Shown: positions 27,528 to 36,536, numbered from the stretch's first letter. The stretch: 64,000 nt of DNA from Methanolacinia petrolearia DSM 11571 (GCF_000147875.1 NC_014507.1:1550001-1614000), one strand, 5' to 3'. The notes: a model not told the origin generated them from the letters alone. A program made the numbers and translations.

Positions 27528-28149
27528 TAAATGCAAAACATCCTCATCCTTCTTGCAATCTACATCCTCCTCAACATCGTCTCGCTCTTTGCCTTCGCCC
27601 TCGACAAAAGGAAGGCCGCGAAAGGAAAATGGCGGACGCCTGAAAAGAAACTTCTGCTTCTCTCTTTCCTCGGGCCTTTCGGGGCGGCCTTCGGGATGAG
27701 AATGTTCCGGCACAAGACGATGAAGCTGAAGTTCAAGCTGGTCTATATCTTCCTCGCCCTGCACATCGTCGCGATATGTGCCATTGTGATGTTCCTGGCG
27801 GATCTGATCTGATTTTTTATTCTCATTTTTTGATTCTTTCATGACCCAACATTACTATTTTTTCAGGATGATCGTATAGAAATCCTGTAAATTGTTAAGT
27901 AAAACTTAAATAGTGCGAAAATACGGCAAAATTGCCATTTTCCCAATCCACACAGAAGCCCCAGAATCCACGATCTCCTCTTCCTTCGATATAATCATCG
28001 TCCGGAAAAAAGAGGGCATTCTCGTGCCGGCATATCGATGCGATTTGGCCTTTAATTCCCGTAAAAACAGCGTATTGACGATATTTAAAAACAGATTTCA
28101 AAACACAGCATAAATCGCGGAAATAAGCCCAAATTGCCGCTTTTTTGGG
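27528..28149 (+). repeat. Segmental duplication, copy 2 (DUF1294 gene plus downstream)
   Basis: Partner of 23360-23982. Similarity starts at or just before the ATG and runs through the coding region and about 340 bases beyond, ending in AAATAAGCCCAAATTG followed by a T run in both. The GTG frame downstream (27913-28113) keeps the first 34 codons but diverges at the end. Confidence 0.8.
27531..27812 (+). CDS. DUF1294-family small membrane protein, copy 2
   Basis: A 93-residue protein differing by only two residues from the copy at 23363. Same helices and the same W-R-T-P-E, L-G-P-F-G-A-A-F-G and H-K-T-M-K-L-K-F-K motifs. Recently duplicated. Function unknown. Confidence 0.88.
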   Translation: MQNILILLAIYILLNIVSLFAFALDKRKAAKGKWRTPEKKLLLLSFLGPFGAAFGMRMFRHKTMKLKFKLVYIFLALHIVAICAIVMFLADLI

Positions 28150-28294
28150 CTGACCGAATCATGAAAAAGTATGGTAAGGTGATGATATCCGGGATTTCAG
28201 TAAAATACCCTGAAGAAATGAATTATCAAGCCATAATTTTCATTAAATACTTCCTCATATCCGCCTTTGCAGCATCTGCAATTTGGATGCAAAA

Positions 28295-28668
28295 AGCGCA
28301 TAGGAAGAATTCTGAGAGTATTTATTTTGCTCCGGGATCAAAGACAAAATATCGATTTTCGCCAATTTAAGCAGAAAAATAAATACTCAATATGATTGAT
28401 GTGTAGACGATCGTTCAAGAAGAAATAAATATGACCATGAGTTATTCTCAACTGGGGGCGACCGGGGGATCTGTGCCTCTGATCAAACCCTTTTAAAACA
28501 CAATCCGGTGCTGTTTCCAGAGAAAATGGAATGAAGATCCCGAAATTAAATCAGTCATCCCGCTTTTCCCTGACTATACACCGGCCGATACAACCGGCAT
28601 CTGCTATTTCAGCGCTATAACGGATAAAAGTTTGCATGCCGGCTGTTAAAAATGAAAAGAGGTGAAAA
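28295..28668 (+). promoter_or_regulatory. Conserved structured leader, copy A, with promoter region
   Basis: The region 28295-28440 (promoter side, AAATAAATATGA near 28424) and the leader 28441-28668 match 33870-34237. Core features: GGGGGCGACC (from 28454), a short hairpin closing with GCCTC, AAACCCTTTTAAAA, a conserved middle (CCAGAGAAAATGGAATGAAGATC), then the 3' hairpin with arms CCGGCAT (about 28594-28600) and ATGCCGG (28636-28642), and GAGGTG before ATG 28669. A 26-mer plus-strand frame at 28134-28370 over the upstream part looks fortuitous. Confidence 0.7.
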
Positions 28669-29766
28669 ATGAAAACGAAAACAACCATGCAGGCATTAAG
28701 CCTGCTAATGGTACTGGCACTTGCAGGTGCGATCTTCGTTCCGGTTGTTGGTGCATCAAATACCAAATCAGCTAATGAGAATCTTCAAAAAATACAGATA
28801 CCTGATCTTCAGGTAGACAAAAGCAAAGCATACTCAATTATTACTGAATCCTTAAGCCCTATGAACACCGAGAGTAAATCCATAATTCCATTAGGCGCAA
28901 TTATCCATCATTCAAATGATGGTAACACATATGTATTCGACTCCACAGGAAAACAAATTCTTATAGCCAGTGACGCAGAGGCTACTGAGATTACCACCCC
29001 AGAAGGCCTTCAACCTGCAACAACAGTTCATGAGGTTCCCCAAGGAGCGCTTATTTTGGACTCTCAAACGAACAAAAATACAACATTTGTATTTAGCCAA
29101 GATGGAGAACTTCTATTTACAGTTATCGATGATAAAATATCAGAAAAAAGTATAGAATCGCGTGTAAATTTAGTTGGGGGATGGATTGTGTGGGCCGAGA
29201 AAACTGTCAGTCAAATCAGTTATTTAAGATCCAGATGGTATACCCCGTCAGCCCCGACCCAAATGACAAATCCATTTGCACTGGCAATATTCAACGGATT
29301 GGAAAATTCGGAAACAATAATTCAGCCGGTTTTAGAGTATAACTATGGATTAAACAATCCCGAATGGACTATGACGTCATGGCGCGTTAGTAGTGGTAGT
29401 TCTTATTATAGTCCTAGACATGATGTAGACCAGGGTGATAATATTGAAGGGACATTGCAATATACTACTATTAATGGCCAGACGGGATGGCTTGTTACTA
29501 CTGCAGATCTAAGTAAAGGGACCTCAACATATTACTTTACAAACGTAATCTCATCTAATAGCAATCTCGAAATTGTTAATACTCTGGAAATTGCTCAGGG
29601 AGGGACCTCTAATCCATATGACATGTGCGGAGATATTACCTTCAACAATGTGAATATTCCTCAAATCACGCTTAATCCGGGCTATACTACAGTCCCCATG
29701 TGGTATGGAATGTTCGATGTCGTATTTAATCCGAATCCGACCCAGGTAACTCTGGTTACGCCATAA
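28669..29766 (+). CDS. Secreted eqolisin-like beta-sandwich protein
   Basis: A 365-residue secreted protein: signal peptide (about 1-29, A-G-A-I-F-V-P-V-V-G-A), a linker region, and a C-terminal domain (about 165-340). The order of motifs there recalls glutamic peptidase G1 (eqolisin): R-W-Y-T-P, then F-N-G-L-E, then I-I-Q-P-V-L-E-Y, then T-S-W-R, then V-D-Q-G-D-N-I-E-G-T. The Gln position is present, but the expected catalytic Glu after the Trp is not, so it may be a binding rather than a protease domain. The fold assignment is my inference. A paralogue broken by a stop codon is at 34238-35323. First gene of a five-gene operon. Confidence 0.7.
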   Translation: MKTKTTMQALSLLMVLALAGAIFVPVVGASNTKSANENLQKIQIPDLQVDKSKAYSIITESLSPMNTESKSIIPLGAIIHHSNDGNTYVFDSTGKQILIASDAEATEITTPEGLQPATTVHEVPQGALILDSQTNKNTTFVFSQDGELLFTVIDDKISEKSIESRVNLVGGWIVWAEKTVSQISYLRSRWYTPSAPTQMTNPFALAIFNGLENSETIIQPVLEYNYGLNNPEWTMTSWRVSSGSSYYSPRHDVDQGDNIEGTLQYTTINGQTGWLVTTADLSKGTSTYYFTNVISSNSNLEIVNTLEIAQGGTSNPYDMCGDITFNNVNIPQITLNPGYTTVPMWYGMFDVVFNPNPTQVTLVTP

Positions 29767-29871
29767 TCCGCAGGACATCCTGACAAATAGAGAATGTGAG
29801 AAGCAGATTTCAGCTTCTCCCTCTCTTTCAACCGAAAAATCTGAATATATTCACCATCAGGAATCGTAAAA

Positions 29872-30495
29872 ATGAAAATTCAAGAAAAATTAGTAATAAT
29901 TATTATAATTGTTACGGCTCTTATAATTCCGGTAAATGGTTATATCCAAGATGACATGGATAATTTGACAAAAACAAATTTGTCGGACGGACCGGCAGAG
30001 TGTGGCGTAGGATCATACTGGTATAAAGTGAACCCTGTTGGAACACAGTACACAGGTGCAAATTTTATAATTTCCGGGACAACCAACCTCCCGGCCGGCC
30101 AGGAAATCAATTATATGCTACAGGTTTCTGACATCGGGCCAGGAAGCCCTGAACTTCGACCCCCCTCGTACACCGATACAACAGCTGTTATTGCGGGGGA
30201 AGGAGAAATTAACTCGTGGTCGGCGAAAGTAGATACAACAAAATTCAAGACTGACACAGGTTTACAATCTGATGCAGTTGCCGGTAACTATTCTCTTATC
30301 ATCGGGCCGTTCTGCAAAGATGTCTTCCATCTTATTATTGTAGACAATTCAACATCCTATAATGAGACTTTCAAATCCGATACAAGTTTAAATTCTAATG
30401 ATAAAACAGACTCATCAACGCAGACAAAAAAATCGCCGTTGCCTGTATTGATTATAATATTCAGTATGGGATTAGCGGTTTTATTCAGGAGATGA
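29872..30495 (+). CDS. Secreted protein with C-terminal anchor, function unknown
   Basis: A 207-residue protein with signal peptide (about 1-24), an extracellular beta-rich domain (ANFIISGTTNLPAGQEINYMLQV, a pattern I associate with archaeal surface DUF3821-type domains), a Ser/Thr-rich stalk and a C-terminal helix ending FRR. The DNA of its last 24 codons is identical to the end of the gene at 30492-31802, so the anchor was copied. It overlaps the next gene by ATGA. Confidence 0.7.
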   Translation: MKIQEKLVIIIIIVTALIIPVNGYIQDDMDNLTKTNLSDGPAECGVGSYWYKVNPVGTQYTGANFIISGTTNLPAGQEINYMLQVSDIGPGSPELRPPSYTDTTAVIAGEGEINSWSAKVDTTKFKTDTGLQSDAVAGNYSLIIGPFCKDVFHLIIVDNSTSYNETFKSDTSLNSNDKTDSSTQTKKSPLPVLIIIFSMGLAVLFRR

Positions 30496-30673
30496 CATTT
30501 AGGTTTATGAATTACATCAAACGATTGAGGCAAACGGAAGGAATCGGAGGTGTGATTATTAATTTCATCAATTCCCCCAAATTTTTAATTTTTTTATTAT
30601 TAATAGCGTTTATAATCATTCCCGCACAGGCATTATCTCCCCTGTGGGTATCAAACCTGACAGAGATCGACCA
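30424..30673 (+). repeat. Gene-junction repeat, copy 1 (250 bp identical)
   Basis: By eye, 250 bases are identical to 31731-31980. They cover the C-terminal anchor of one gene, the ATGA junction and the first 60 or so codons of the next propeller gene. Identity stops sharply at 30674, after which the two propeller genes diverge. This is a gene-conversion or unequal-crossover footprint. Confidence 0.85.
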
Positions 30674-31802
30674 AGACATCCAGGATACAAGTGGCCGCCA
30701 CTTCCTGTTGTTCCTGGCAATTTCAGATGACGGTAAAACAATTGCCACAGCATCATTCGACGGCAGCATATATCTCATGAATGAGAAAGGAAAGGTACTC
30801 CGGAATATAACGGCAGGAAATGAATCCTTAGAAATTCTTTCATTGAGCCTCTCACCCGAAGGGGATTATCTTGCATTCTCAGATGCGGGTTTTTCCCCGG
30901 CATCGAATCCCCCGAAAAAAATCACCCTCATGGACAGAAACTGCGAGGAACTGTGGAATCATCCGACCCGGACATTTACATACATTTTGGCAGTCTCTTC
31001 GGACGGCTTATACAGCGTATTCGGCTCTTATGAAAATATCACATGCGTAGACAAGGACGGATCAGTCCTGTGGAATTATCCCGAGGCCGCAGTCTCTCTT
31101 GACATATCGGACGATTTTGAGTATATCGTCGCTATAACGGATAACCAGAAGGCATTTTGCCTGAACAGAAGCGGATCGGTAATATGGGAAAATAAATTCC
31201 GGTCGCCCAACAACATAAAAATCTCCGCCGACGGAAATTACGTCTCCCTTACAACCACCCTAAGGAAGCTGTATCTCATGGAAAGTACCGGAGCACCCCT
31301 CTGGAACAAGACATTGCCGCCGGGAACAAAGTATGCAAAAAGCGAGATCTCCTCTGACGGCGACGAGATAGTTGTACGAATAAACGGAGCCATATCCGGC
31401 TACGACCGGTCCGGAATGCTCAGGTGGAATTACACAAAAGAACCGGCATCGATATTCTCGCTCTCAAAAGACGGCCGTTTTTCGGTTGTCGCAGCCAACG
31501 ATTCCCTGCTCATCCTTGACGGCGAAGGAAACGAAACCGGGAAATTCTCCTTCGATGAAAAAATTCAGGGCGTGGCCATATCATCCGACGGCTCGAAAAT
31601 AGCGGCGATCACAGATAATGAATTATATTATTTCGACAATCCCGATGCGGAATTAAAGAATTCTGATATCACCCCGGATGAGACCTTACAAACAACAGGT
31701 CCAGAAGAGATAACACCACCGGCAACAGAGACAAAAAAATCGCCGTTGCCTGTATTGATTATAATATTCAGTATGGGATTAGCGGTTTTATTCAGGAGAT
31801 GA
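30492..31802 (+). CDS. Membrane-anchored beta-propeller protein, copy 1
   Basis: A 436-residue protein: N-terminal signal or anchor helix (about 30-48), then 6-7 propeller blades of the PQQ/WD40 type, each with the pattern S-x-D-G-x-x-x-x-x and an N-x-x-G-x-x-L-W-N strand. A stalk and the same C-terminal helix ending LFRR follow. It is translationally coupled at both ends (ATGA overlaps with 29872-30495 and with its own tandem copy). Probably a surface binding or sensing protein; the ligand is unknown. Confidence 0.78.
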   Translation: MTFRFMNYIKRLRQTEGIGGVIINFINSPKFLIFLLLIAFIIIPAQALSPLWVSNLTEIDQDIQDTSGRHFLLFLAISDDGKTIATASFDGSIYLMNEKGKVLRNITAGNESLEILSLSLSPEGDYLAFSDAGFSPASNPPKKITLMDRNCEELWNHPTRTFTYILAVSSDGLYSVFGSYENITCVDKDGSVLWNYPEAAVSLDISDDFEYIVAITDNQKAFCLNRSGSVIWENKFRSPNNIKISADGNYVSLTTTLRKLYLMESTGAPLWNKTLPPGTKYAKSEISSDGDEIVVRINGAISGYDRSGMLRWNYTKEPASIFSLSKDGRFSVVAANDSLLILDGEGNETGKFSFDEKIQGVAISSDGSKIAAITDNELYYFDNPDAELKNSDITPDETLQTTGPEEITPPATETKKSPLPVLIIIFSMGLAVLFRR

Positions 31803-31980
31803 CATTTAGGTTTATGAATTACATCAAACGATTGAGGCAAACGGAAGGAATCGGAGGTGTGATTATTAATTTCATCAATTCCCCCAAATTTTTAATTTTT
31901 TTATTATTAATAGCGTTTATAATCATTCCCGCACAGGCATTATCTCCCCTGTGGGTATCAAACCTGACAGAGATCGACCA
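31731..31980 (+). repeat. Gene-junction repeat, copy 2
   Basis: Partner of 30424-30673; see that entry. It spans the end of propeller copy 1 and the start of propeller copy 2. Confidence 0.85.
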
Positions 31981-33148
31981 GGACATCCAGGATACAAGCG
32001 GTGCTCACTTCCTGTTGTTCCTGGCAATTTCAGATGGCGGCAGAACAATTGCCGCAGCATCATTCGACGGCAGCATATATCTCATGAACGAGAACGGAGA
32101 GGTACTCCAGAATATAACAGCAGAAAATGAATCCTCTGAAATCCTTTCATTTAGCCTTTCATCCGAAGGTAACTTTCTTGCCCTGTCAAGTGTTGGTCCC
32201 GGTCCGACATCGAATCTCCCGAAAAAAATCATCCTAATGGACAAAAACTGCGAGGAATTGTGGAATCATCCGACCCGGACATTCGTATACGATTCGAAAG
32301 TATCGTCGGACGGCTTATACAGCGTATTCGGCTCTTATGAAAATATCACGTGTGTAGATCGAGACGGATCGATCCTGTGGAATTATCCCGTGGCCGCCCA
32401 GGTAATCTCTCTTGACATATCGGACGATTTTGAATATATCGTCGCTGTAACGAATGACCAGAAAGCATTCTGCCTGAACAGGAGCGGATCGGTAGTATGG
32501 GAAAATAAATTCCGGTCGCCCTACGACATAAAAATCTCCGCCGACGGGAATTACGTTTGTCTTACAACATACCTGAGAAAGATGTACCTCATGGAAAGTA
32601 CCGGAACACCTCTCTGGAACAAGACATTGCCGCCGGGAACAAAGTTTGCAAAAAGCGGGATCTCCTACAACGGCGATGAAATTGTGGTACGAACAACCGG
32701 AGCCGTTTTAGGATACGACCGATCGGGATTGCTCAGGTGGAATTATACTACGGAATATCAGCAATCCCTAACCCATCCGATATCGGCCCCGATCTTTTTA
32801 CTCTCAAAAGACGGCCGGTATTCGGTTGTCGCAGCCAACGATTCCCTGCTCATCCTTGACGGCGAAGGAAACGAAACAGGATCATTCTCCTTCGATGAAA
32901 AAATTCAGGGCGTGGCCATATCATCCGACGGCTCGAAAATAGCGGCGATCACATCTAATGAATTATATTATTTCGACAATCCAGATGCAAAATTAAAGGA
33001 TTCCGATATCACCCCGGATGAGACCTTACAAACAACAAACACAGAAGAGAAAACACAGCCTGCAACACAGACGAAACAATCGTCGCTGCCTGTATTGATC
33101 ATAATATTCAGTATTGGGTTAGCGGTTTTCTTCCAGGGCAGGCCATGA
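31799..33148 (+). CDS. Membrane-anchored beta-propeller protein, copy 2
   Basis: A 449-residue tandem paralogue of the previous gene, with the same N-terminal helix, propeller blades and C-terminal anchor region (ending FFQGRP instead of LFRR). Most blades are about 80% similar by eye, and one loop is longer (EYQQSLTHPISAP). It overlaps the following gene by ATGA. Same proposed surface role. Confidence 0.78.
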   Translation: MTFRFMNYIKRLRQTEGIGGVIINFINSPKFLIFLLLIAFIIIPAQALSPLWVSNLTEIDQDIQDTSGAHFLLFLAISDGGRTIAAASFDGSIYLMNENGEVLQNITAENESSEILSFSLSSEGNFLALSSVGPGPTSNLPKKIILMDKNCEELWNHPTRTFVYDSKVSSDGLYSVFGSYENITCVDRDGSILWNYPVAAQVISLDISDDFEYIVAVTNDQKAFCLNRSGSVVWENKFRSPYDIKISADGNYVCLTTYLRKMYLMESTGTPLWNKTLPPGTKFAKSGISYNGDEIVVRTTGAVLGYDRSGLLRWNYTTEYQQSLTHPISAPIFLLSKDGRYSVVAANDSLLILDGEGNETGSFSFDEKIQGVAISSDGSKIAAITSNELYYFDNPDAKLKDSDITPDETLQTTNTEEKTQPATQTKQSSLPVLIIIFSIGLAVFFQGRP

Positions 33149-33636
33149 AAAAGAATCACCTAATCTGCATCCTGATCGGACTGACTGTTATAATATTAAT
33201 AGCGGTAGCGGCTTTATGGTTTTACGAACCGGCGCCGGCGCCGGACAATCCAAAAAAAGATTCACCGCCACCGGGAGTAGCAATAATGAACATACCATAT
33301 CTTTTCCAACCTTCGAAAGTCGAACTGAAAGCAGGCGAGACGGCAGAGGAGAATATTACCCTGGAAACGAGAAAGAACGGGCCGGGGTTGGTTCACTATA
33401 CCGTCCCATCCCGTGTCAAGGACGTTTATTCAACAGAAGAACTTCCCTGGCCGGACGGTTTGAATATCAGTATCGAACCTTCGGACTTCATGGTATACCC
33501 GAACGAGACCTACACATCGACCCTTACCGTTACGACGACTCCCGACCTTTTACAGGGTGAATATGTGTTTCGTTTAGGTTCCCACTTCGAGGGTGTTGAG
33601 ACAGGAGGGGGATGGCTTACTGTGGTAGTAAATTAA
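33145..33636 (+). CDS. Membrane-anchored Ig-like small protein, copy 1
   Basis: A 163-residue protein with an N-terminal transmembrane helix (about 7-26), a Pro-rich linker and a beta-sandwich domain (about 55-163: KVELKAGETAEENITLET, then V-Y-P-N-E-T-Y-T-S-T-L-T-V). The fold resembles NEW3/Ig-like domains of archaeal surface proteins. A near twin is at 35360-35851, and a diverged relative at 36009-36524. The last 140 bases and the downstream 120 are almost identical between the twins. Confidence 0.72.
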   Translation: MKKNHLICILIGLTVIILIAVAALWFYEPAPAPDNPKKDSPPPGVAIMNIPYLFQPSKVELKAGETAEENITLETRKNGPGLVHYTVPSRVKDVYSTEELPWPDGLNISIEPSDFMVYPNETYTSTLTVTTTPDLLQGEYVFRLGSHFEGVETGGGWLTVVVN

Positions 33637-33689
33637 ATATTCTCACGGAAAAATAGTCATCCCTGGCCCCAATTTTCCCGGAATAAAAC

Positions 33690-33779
33690 ATGAAAACGAA
33701 GACACAGCATATCATTATCATCCGCATGTTTGCAATATCCGGAATTGCAGACGATAGAATTCCCCCGGGTCCGGGTTAG
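33690..33779 (+). pseudogene. Small coding remnant (29 codons)
   Basis: The frame MKTKTQHI...FAISGIADDRIPP is a shortened version of the start of the gene at 36537-37112 (MKTKTQHI...AVSGIEDNKIPP). It is the same as a 35-codon frame at 35905-36012 but for one extra C in a C run, which brings an early stop here. A decayed or minimal duplicate. Confidence 0.55.
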
Positions 33780-33794
33780 AAAAGAGGTGTCTGA

Positions 33795-33857
33795 ATGAAT
33801 AAAAAAGGCACAACAAATTATTATAGCAGCATTTGCAGCACCCACAATTACGGATGA
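33795..33857 (+). pseudogene. Remnant of the 36009-type gene
   Basis: ATGAATAA followed by ATTATTATAGCAGCATTTGC lines up with the start of the gene at 36009 but is frameshifted and ends after 20 codons. Nothing else of that gene survives before the promoter of leader copy B. Confidence 0.5.
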
Positions 33858-33869
33858 AAAACGCGCATT

Positions 33870-34237
33870 TGAGGAAATCAGAAGATATTTATTTTGTTCT
33901 GAAATCAAAGACATGAGAGTGATTTCCACCATTTTATGCAGAAAAATAAATGCTCAATATTATTGATGTGTAGACGATCGTGCAAGAAAAAAATATATAA
34001 AAGTATGAGTTATTCTCAACTGGGGGCGACCGGGGGGATCTGTTCCTCTGATCAAACCCTTTTAAAAACAATCCGGTGCTACTTCCAGAGAAAATGGAAT
34101 GAAGATCACGTAATTAAATCAGTCATCCCAGTTTTCCCTGACTATACACCGGCCGATACAACCGGCAATTCCTATGTCAGCGCTATGGCGGATAAAGGTT
34201 TGCATGCCGGCTGTTAACAATTAAACGAGGTGAAAAA
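33870..34237 (+). promoter_or_regulatory. Conserved structured leader, copy B, with promoter region
   Basis: A clear TATA box AAATATATAAAAG (33991-34003) lies upstream of GGGGGCGACC (34022 on), the CCTCTGATCAAACCC segment, the conserved CCAGAGAAAATGGAATGAAGATC middle, and the 3' hairpin (arms CCGGC / GCCGG) directly before the GAGGTG ribosome site of the gene at 34238. The match with 28295-28668 covers the promoter side as well as the leader, with small indels. Confidence 0.72.
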
Positions 34238-35323
34238 ATGGAAATGAAAAAGAAAAACGACATGCGCCCGCTCTTCCTGCTTCTTATAATCGGACTGGGA
34301 AGTATGGTGTTTGTGTCTGCTGCAAGCGCTGAGGATATTGACTGGGCCTATCCGGAACTTGAGATAGACGATTCACTGGATGCAATGGTGATCCAGAGTG
34401 AAATAAGTCCGATGAAAGGTGAATCTCTTTATCAGATACCGACTGACTCCGTAATTTATCATTCCCCTAACGGGATCACAAGCGTATTCACACAGGATGG
34501 AAAACAGATCCTTTCTGCTATAGATGCAGATGCCGTTAAAGTTTCAGTCCCATCCGCCGGATTATTACCGGCGACTCATGTGCATCAGGTTCCAAACTGA
34601 GCTGATCTTTATACAAAGGAGAATATTACAAAGGTCTACAGTGATGGAGCATGTATACTGACTGTCATCGACGATCAGGCGAATTCTAAGAAAAAGTCAG
34701 CTGTTCCTACCTATGGCGGATGGATAGAGCGGTCACAGGATTTGAGTGTCGATGAAATTGCGCAATTCATAGCGTACTGGGATGTGCCTTCATCACCTTC
34801 CCCACAATCAGATTCTATAGTTTATCTGTTCAATGCAATAGAACCATCAAATGGACATGCAATAATACAGCCGGTCCTGGAATGGAATAAGCATTCCGCT
34901 AAAGACTGGACCGGCTCCGCATGGTATTTCCCGCCATACCAGAATGAAGGCTATTTCAGTACTCCAATCGATGTAGATGTTGGTGATACGATTAAGGGCA
35001 CAATGGGGTGGAATCCGGGTAACAACAAGTGGACCATTACATTTAAAGATGAAGACACCGGAGTCTCAACAGTGAATATCACCGGTTGCATAGGTTACCA
35101 AGATGTTAAGGTATTTACTGCCCTGGAAGGATATTATGTTGATGATGATTCTGAAGTTCCGGGCGATACAACGTTTTATAACATGCGCTTTAGGGATTTA
35201 AACCTGCAAAATGTTGATATTGAGTGGCTACCTGATGTAGATGGTACTGCACCGCTAACAGGGCTGAGAGTAGAGATTCCCGATGGTATCAATACCTGGG
35301 TGAAACTACATACAGCTAACTAA
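34238..35323 (+). pseudogene. Eqolisin-like secreted protein broken by one stop codon
   Basis: Paralogue of 28669-29766. The frame is intact except for a TGA at 34598-34600, where the sister gene has a Gly codon after VP-Q/N. Reading continues in the same frame for another 240 codons (YGGWIERS, I-A-Y-W-D-V-P, I-I-Q-P-V-L-E-W, D-V-G-D-T-I-K-G-T). A single GGA-to-TGA change explains it. The signal peptide and ribosome site are intact, so a 120-residue fragment may still be made. Selenocysteine recoding is unlikely here. Confidence 0.8.
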
Positions 35324-35359
35324 AGACAAAATTATTAATTTCCAGGGATTGATGGACCT

Positions 35360-35851
35360 ATGAAAAAGAATCATCTAATCTGGATCCTGACTGGACTGAC
35401 TGTTATAATATTAATAGCGGTAGCGGCTTTATGGTTTTACGAACCTGCACAAGCCCCCGAAGGCCCAGGAACAGATTCATACACACAGAGGTTAGTACAC
35501 CTACCCTCATCACAACTTTTCCAACCTTCGACAGTCGGGCTGAAAGCAGGCGAGACGGCAGAGGAGAACATTACCCTGAGAACAGGGGGGGAAGGACCGG
35601 GGATGGTTCACTATTCCGTATCCCCCCGTGTTAAGGCTGGCTACCCAACAGAAGAACCTTCATGGCCGGACGGTTTGAATATCAGTATCGAACCTTCGGA
35701 CTTCATGGCATACCCGAATGAGACATATATATCGACCCTTACCGTTACGACGACTCCCGACCTTTTACAGGGTGAATATGTGTTTCGTTTAGGTTCCCAC
35801 TTCGAGGGTGTTGAGACAGGAGGGGGATGGCTTACTGTGGTAGTAAATTAA
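35360..35851 (+). CDS. Membrane-anchored Ig-like small protein, copy 2
   Basis: A 163-residue twin of the product of 33145-33636: the same transmembrane N-terminus (ILIAVAALWFYEPA), a variable linker, and a domain nearly identical from S-I-E-P-S-D-F to the end. It follows the broken secreted gene by 36 bases. Role unknown, probably exported and membrane bound. Confidence 0.72.
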   Translation: MKKNHLIWILTGLTVIILIAVAALWFYEPAQAPEGPGTDSYTQRLVHLPSSQLFQPSTVGLKAGETAEENITLRTGGEGPGMVHYSVSPRVKAGYPTEEPSWPDGLNISIEPSDFMAYPNETYISTLTVTTTPDLLQGEYVFRLGSHFEGVETGGGWLTVVVN

Positions 35852-35904
35852 ATATTCTCACGGAAAAATAGTCATCCCTGGCCCCAATTTTCCCGGAATA
35901 AAAC

Positions 35905-36012
35905 ATGAAAACGAAGACACATCATATCGTTATCATCCGCATGTTTGCAATATCCGGAATTGCAGACGATAGAATTCCCCGGGATCGGGTTAGAAAAGTG
36001 GTGTCTGAATGA
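35905..36012 (+). CDS. Possible small protein of 35 residues
   Basis: Starts MKTKTHHIVIIRMFAIS and ends in TGA that overlaps the ATG of the next gene (ATGA at 36009-36012), the coupling seen throughout this operon. A truncated version exists at 33690. It resembles a shrunken N-terminus of the gene at 36537. It may be a translated leader peptide or only a remnant. Confidence 0.4.
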   Translation: MKTKTHHIVIIRMFAISGIADDRIPRDRVRKVVSE

Positions 36013-36524
36013 ATAAACGAACAATACTCATGATAATAGCTGCAATTGCAGTAATCATTGTTCTTAGCATGGCTTTGGTATATCTGGTGGAACCTGCTTC
36101 CGATGATAATAATGAAGACGAAACCACCCCCACACTGGTAACTCCCGGAAGATCTCATTTCGGTGCATCAGAAGAATACCTGTTCCCTGAATCCGGAGAA
36201 ATTAAAGCAGGGGAAAATATGACTTTCAGATTAATGATCGAAAAGAATAAAGAAGCGATCATGAATGAAACGATCAATGTCTCCCGTGTAAATGAAGTTT
36301 ATTCCGATCAAAAACTGCCTTTGCCTGAAGGTGTGAATATCTCCTGTACGCCTTCTGTATTTATTTCGTACCCCGGAGAAAGTTACAATGTGAGCCTGAT
36401 CCTTGCGACAACTGAGGAAACTCCAGGGGATGTTTATCATTTCAGGGTCCATAGACTTTTTGATTCGGGAATTACGACATTATGGTTTGACTTAAACGTA
36501 ACTTCTTCAGGTTTGGCAGACTGA
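36009..36524 (+). CDS. Membrane-anchored Ig-like small protein, diverged relative
   Basis: A 171-residue protein with an N-terminal helix (about 6-27), an acidic linker and a beta domain following the same plan as the 163-residue twins: EIKAGENMTFRL, L-P-L-P-E-G-V-N-I-S-C-T-P-S, S-Y-P-G-E-S-Y-N-V-S-L. Same operon, diverged early. Function unknown. Confidence 0.7.
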   Translation: MNKRTILMIIAAIAVIIVLSMALVYLVEPASDDNNEDETTPTLVTPGRSHFGASEEYLFPESGEIKAGENMTFRLMIEKNKEAIMNETINVSRVNEVYSDQKLPLPEGVNISCTPSVFISYPGESYNVSLILATTEETPGDVYHFRVHRLFDSGITTLWFDLNVTSSGLAD

Positions 36525-36536
36525 TTTGAGTAAGAC

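Noticed and set aside
28134-28370. 78-codon plus-strand frame before leader copy A
   Set aside because: It spans the duplicated promoter region, no homologous frame persists in the matching region before copy B, and no family is visible.
34598-34600. TGA read as selenocysteine
   Set aside because: No selenocysteine insertion element is apparent, the sister protein has Gly here, and the order inferred for this organism is not known to use selenocysteine widely.
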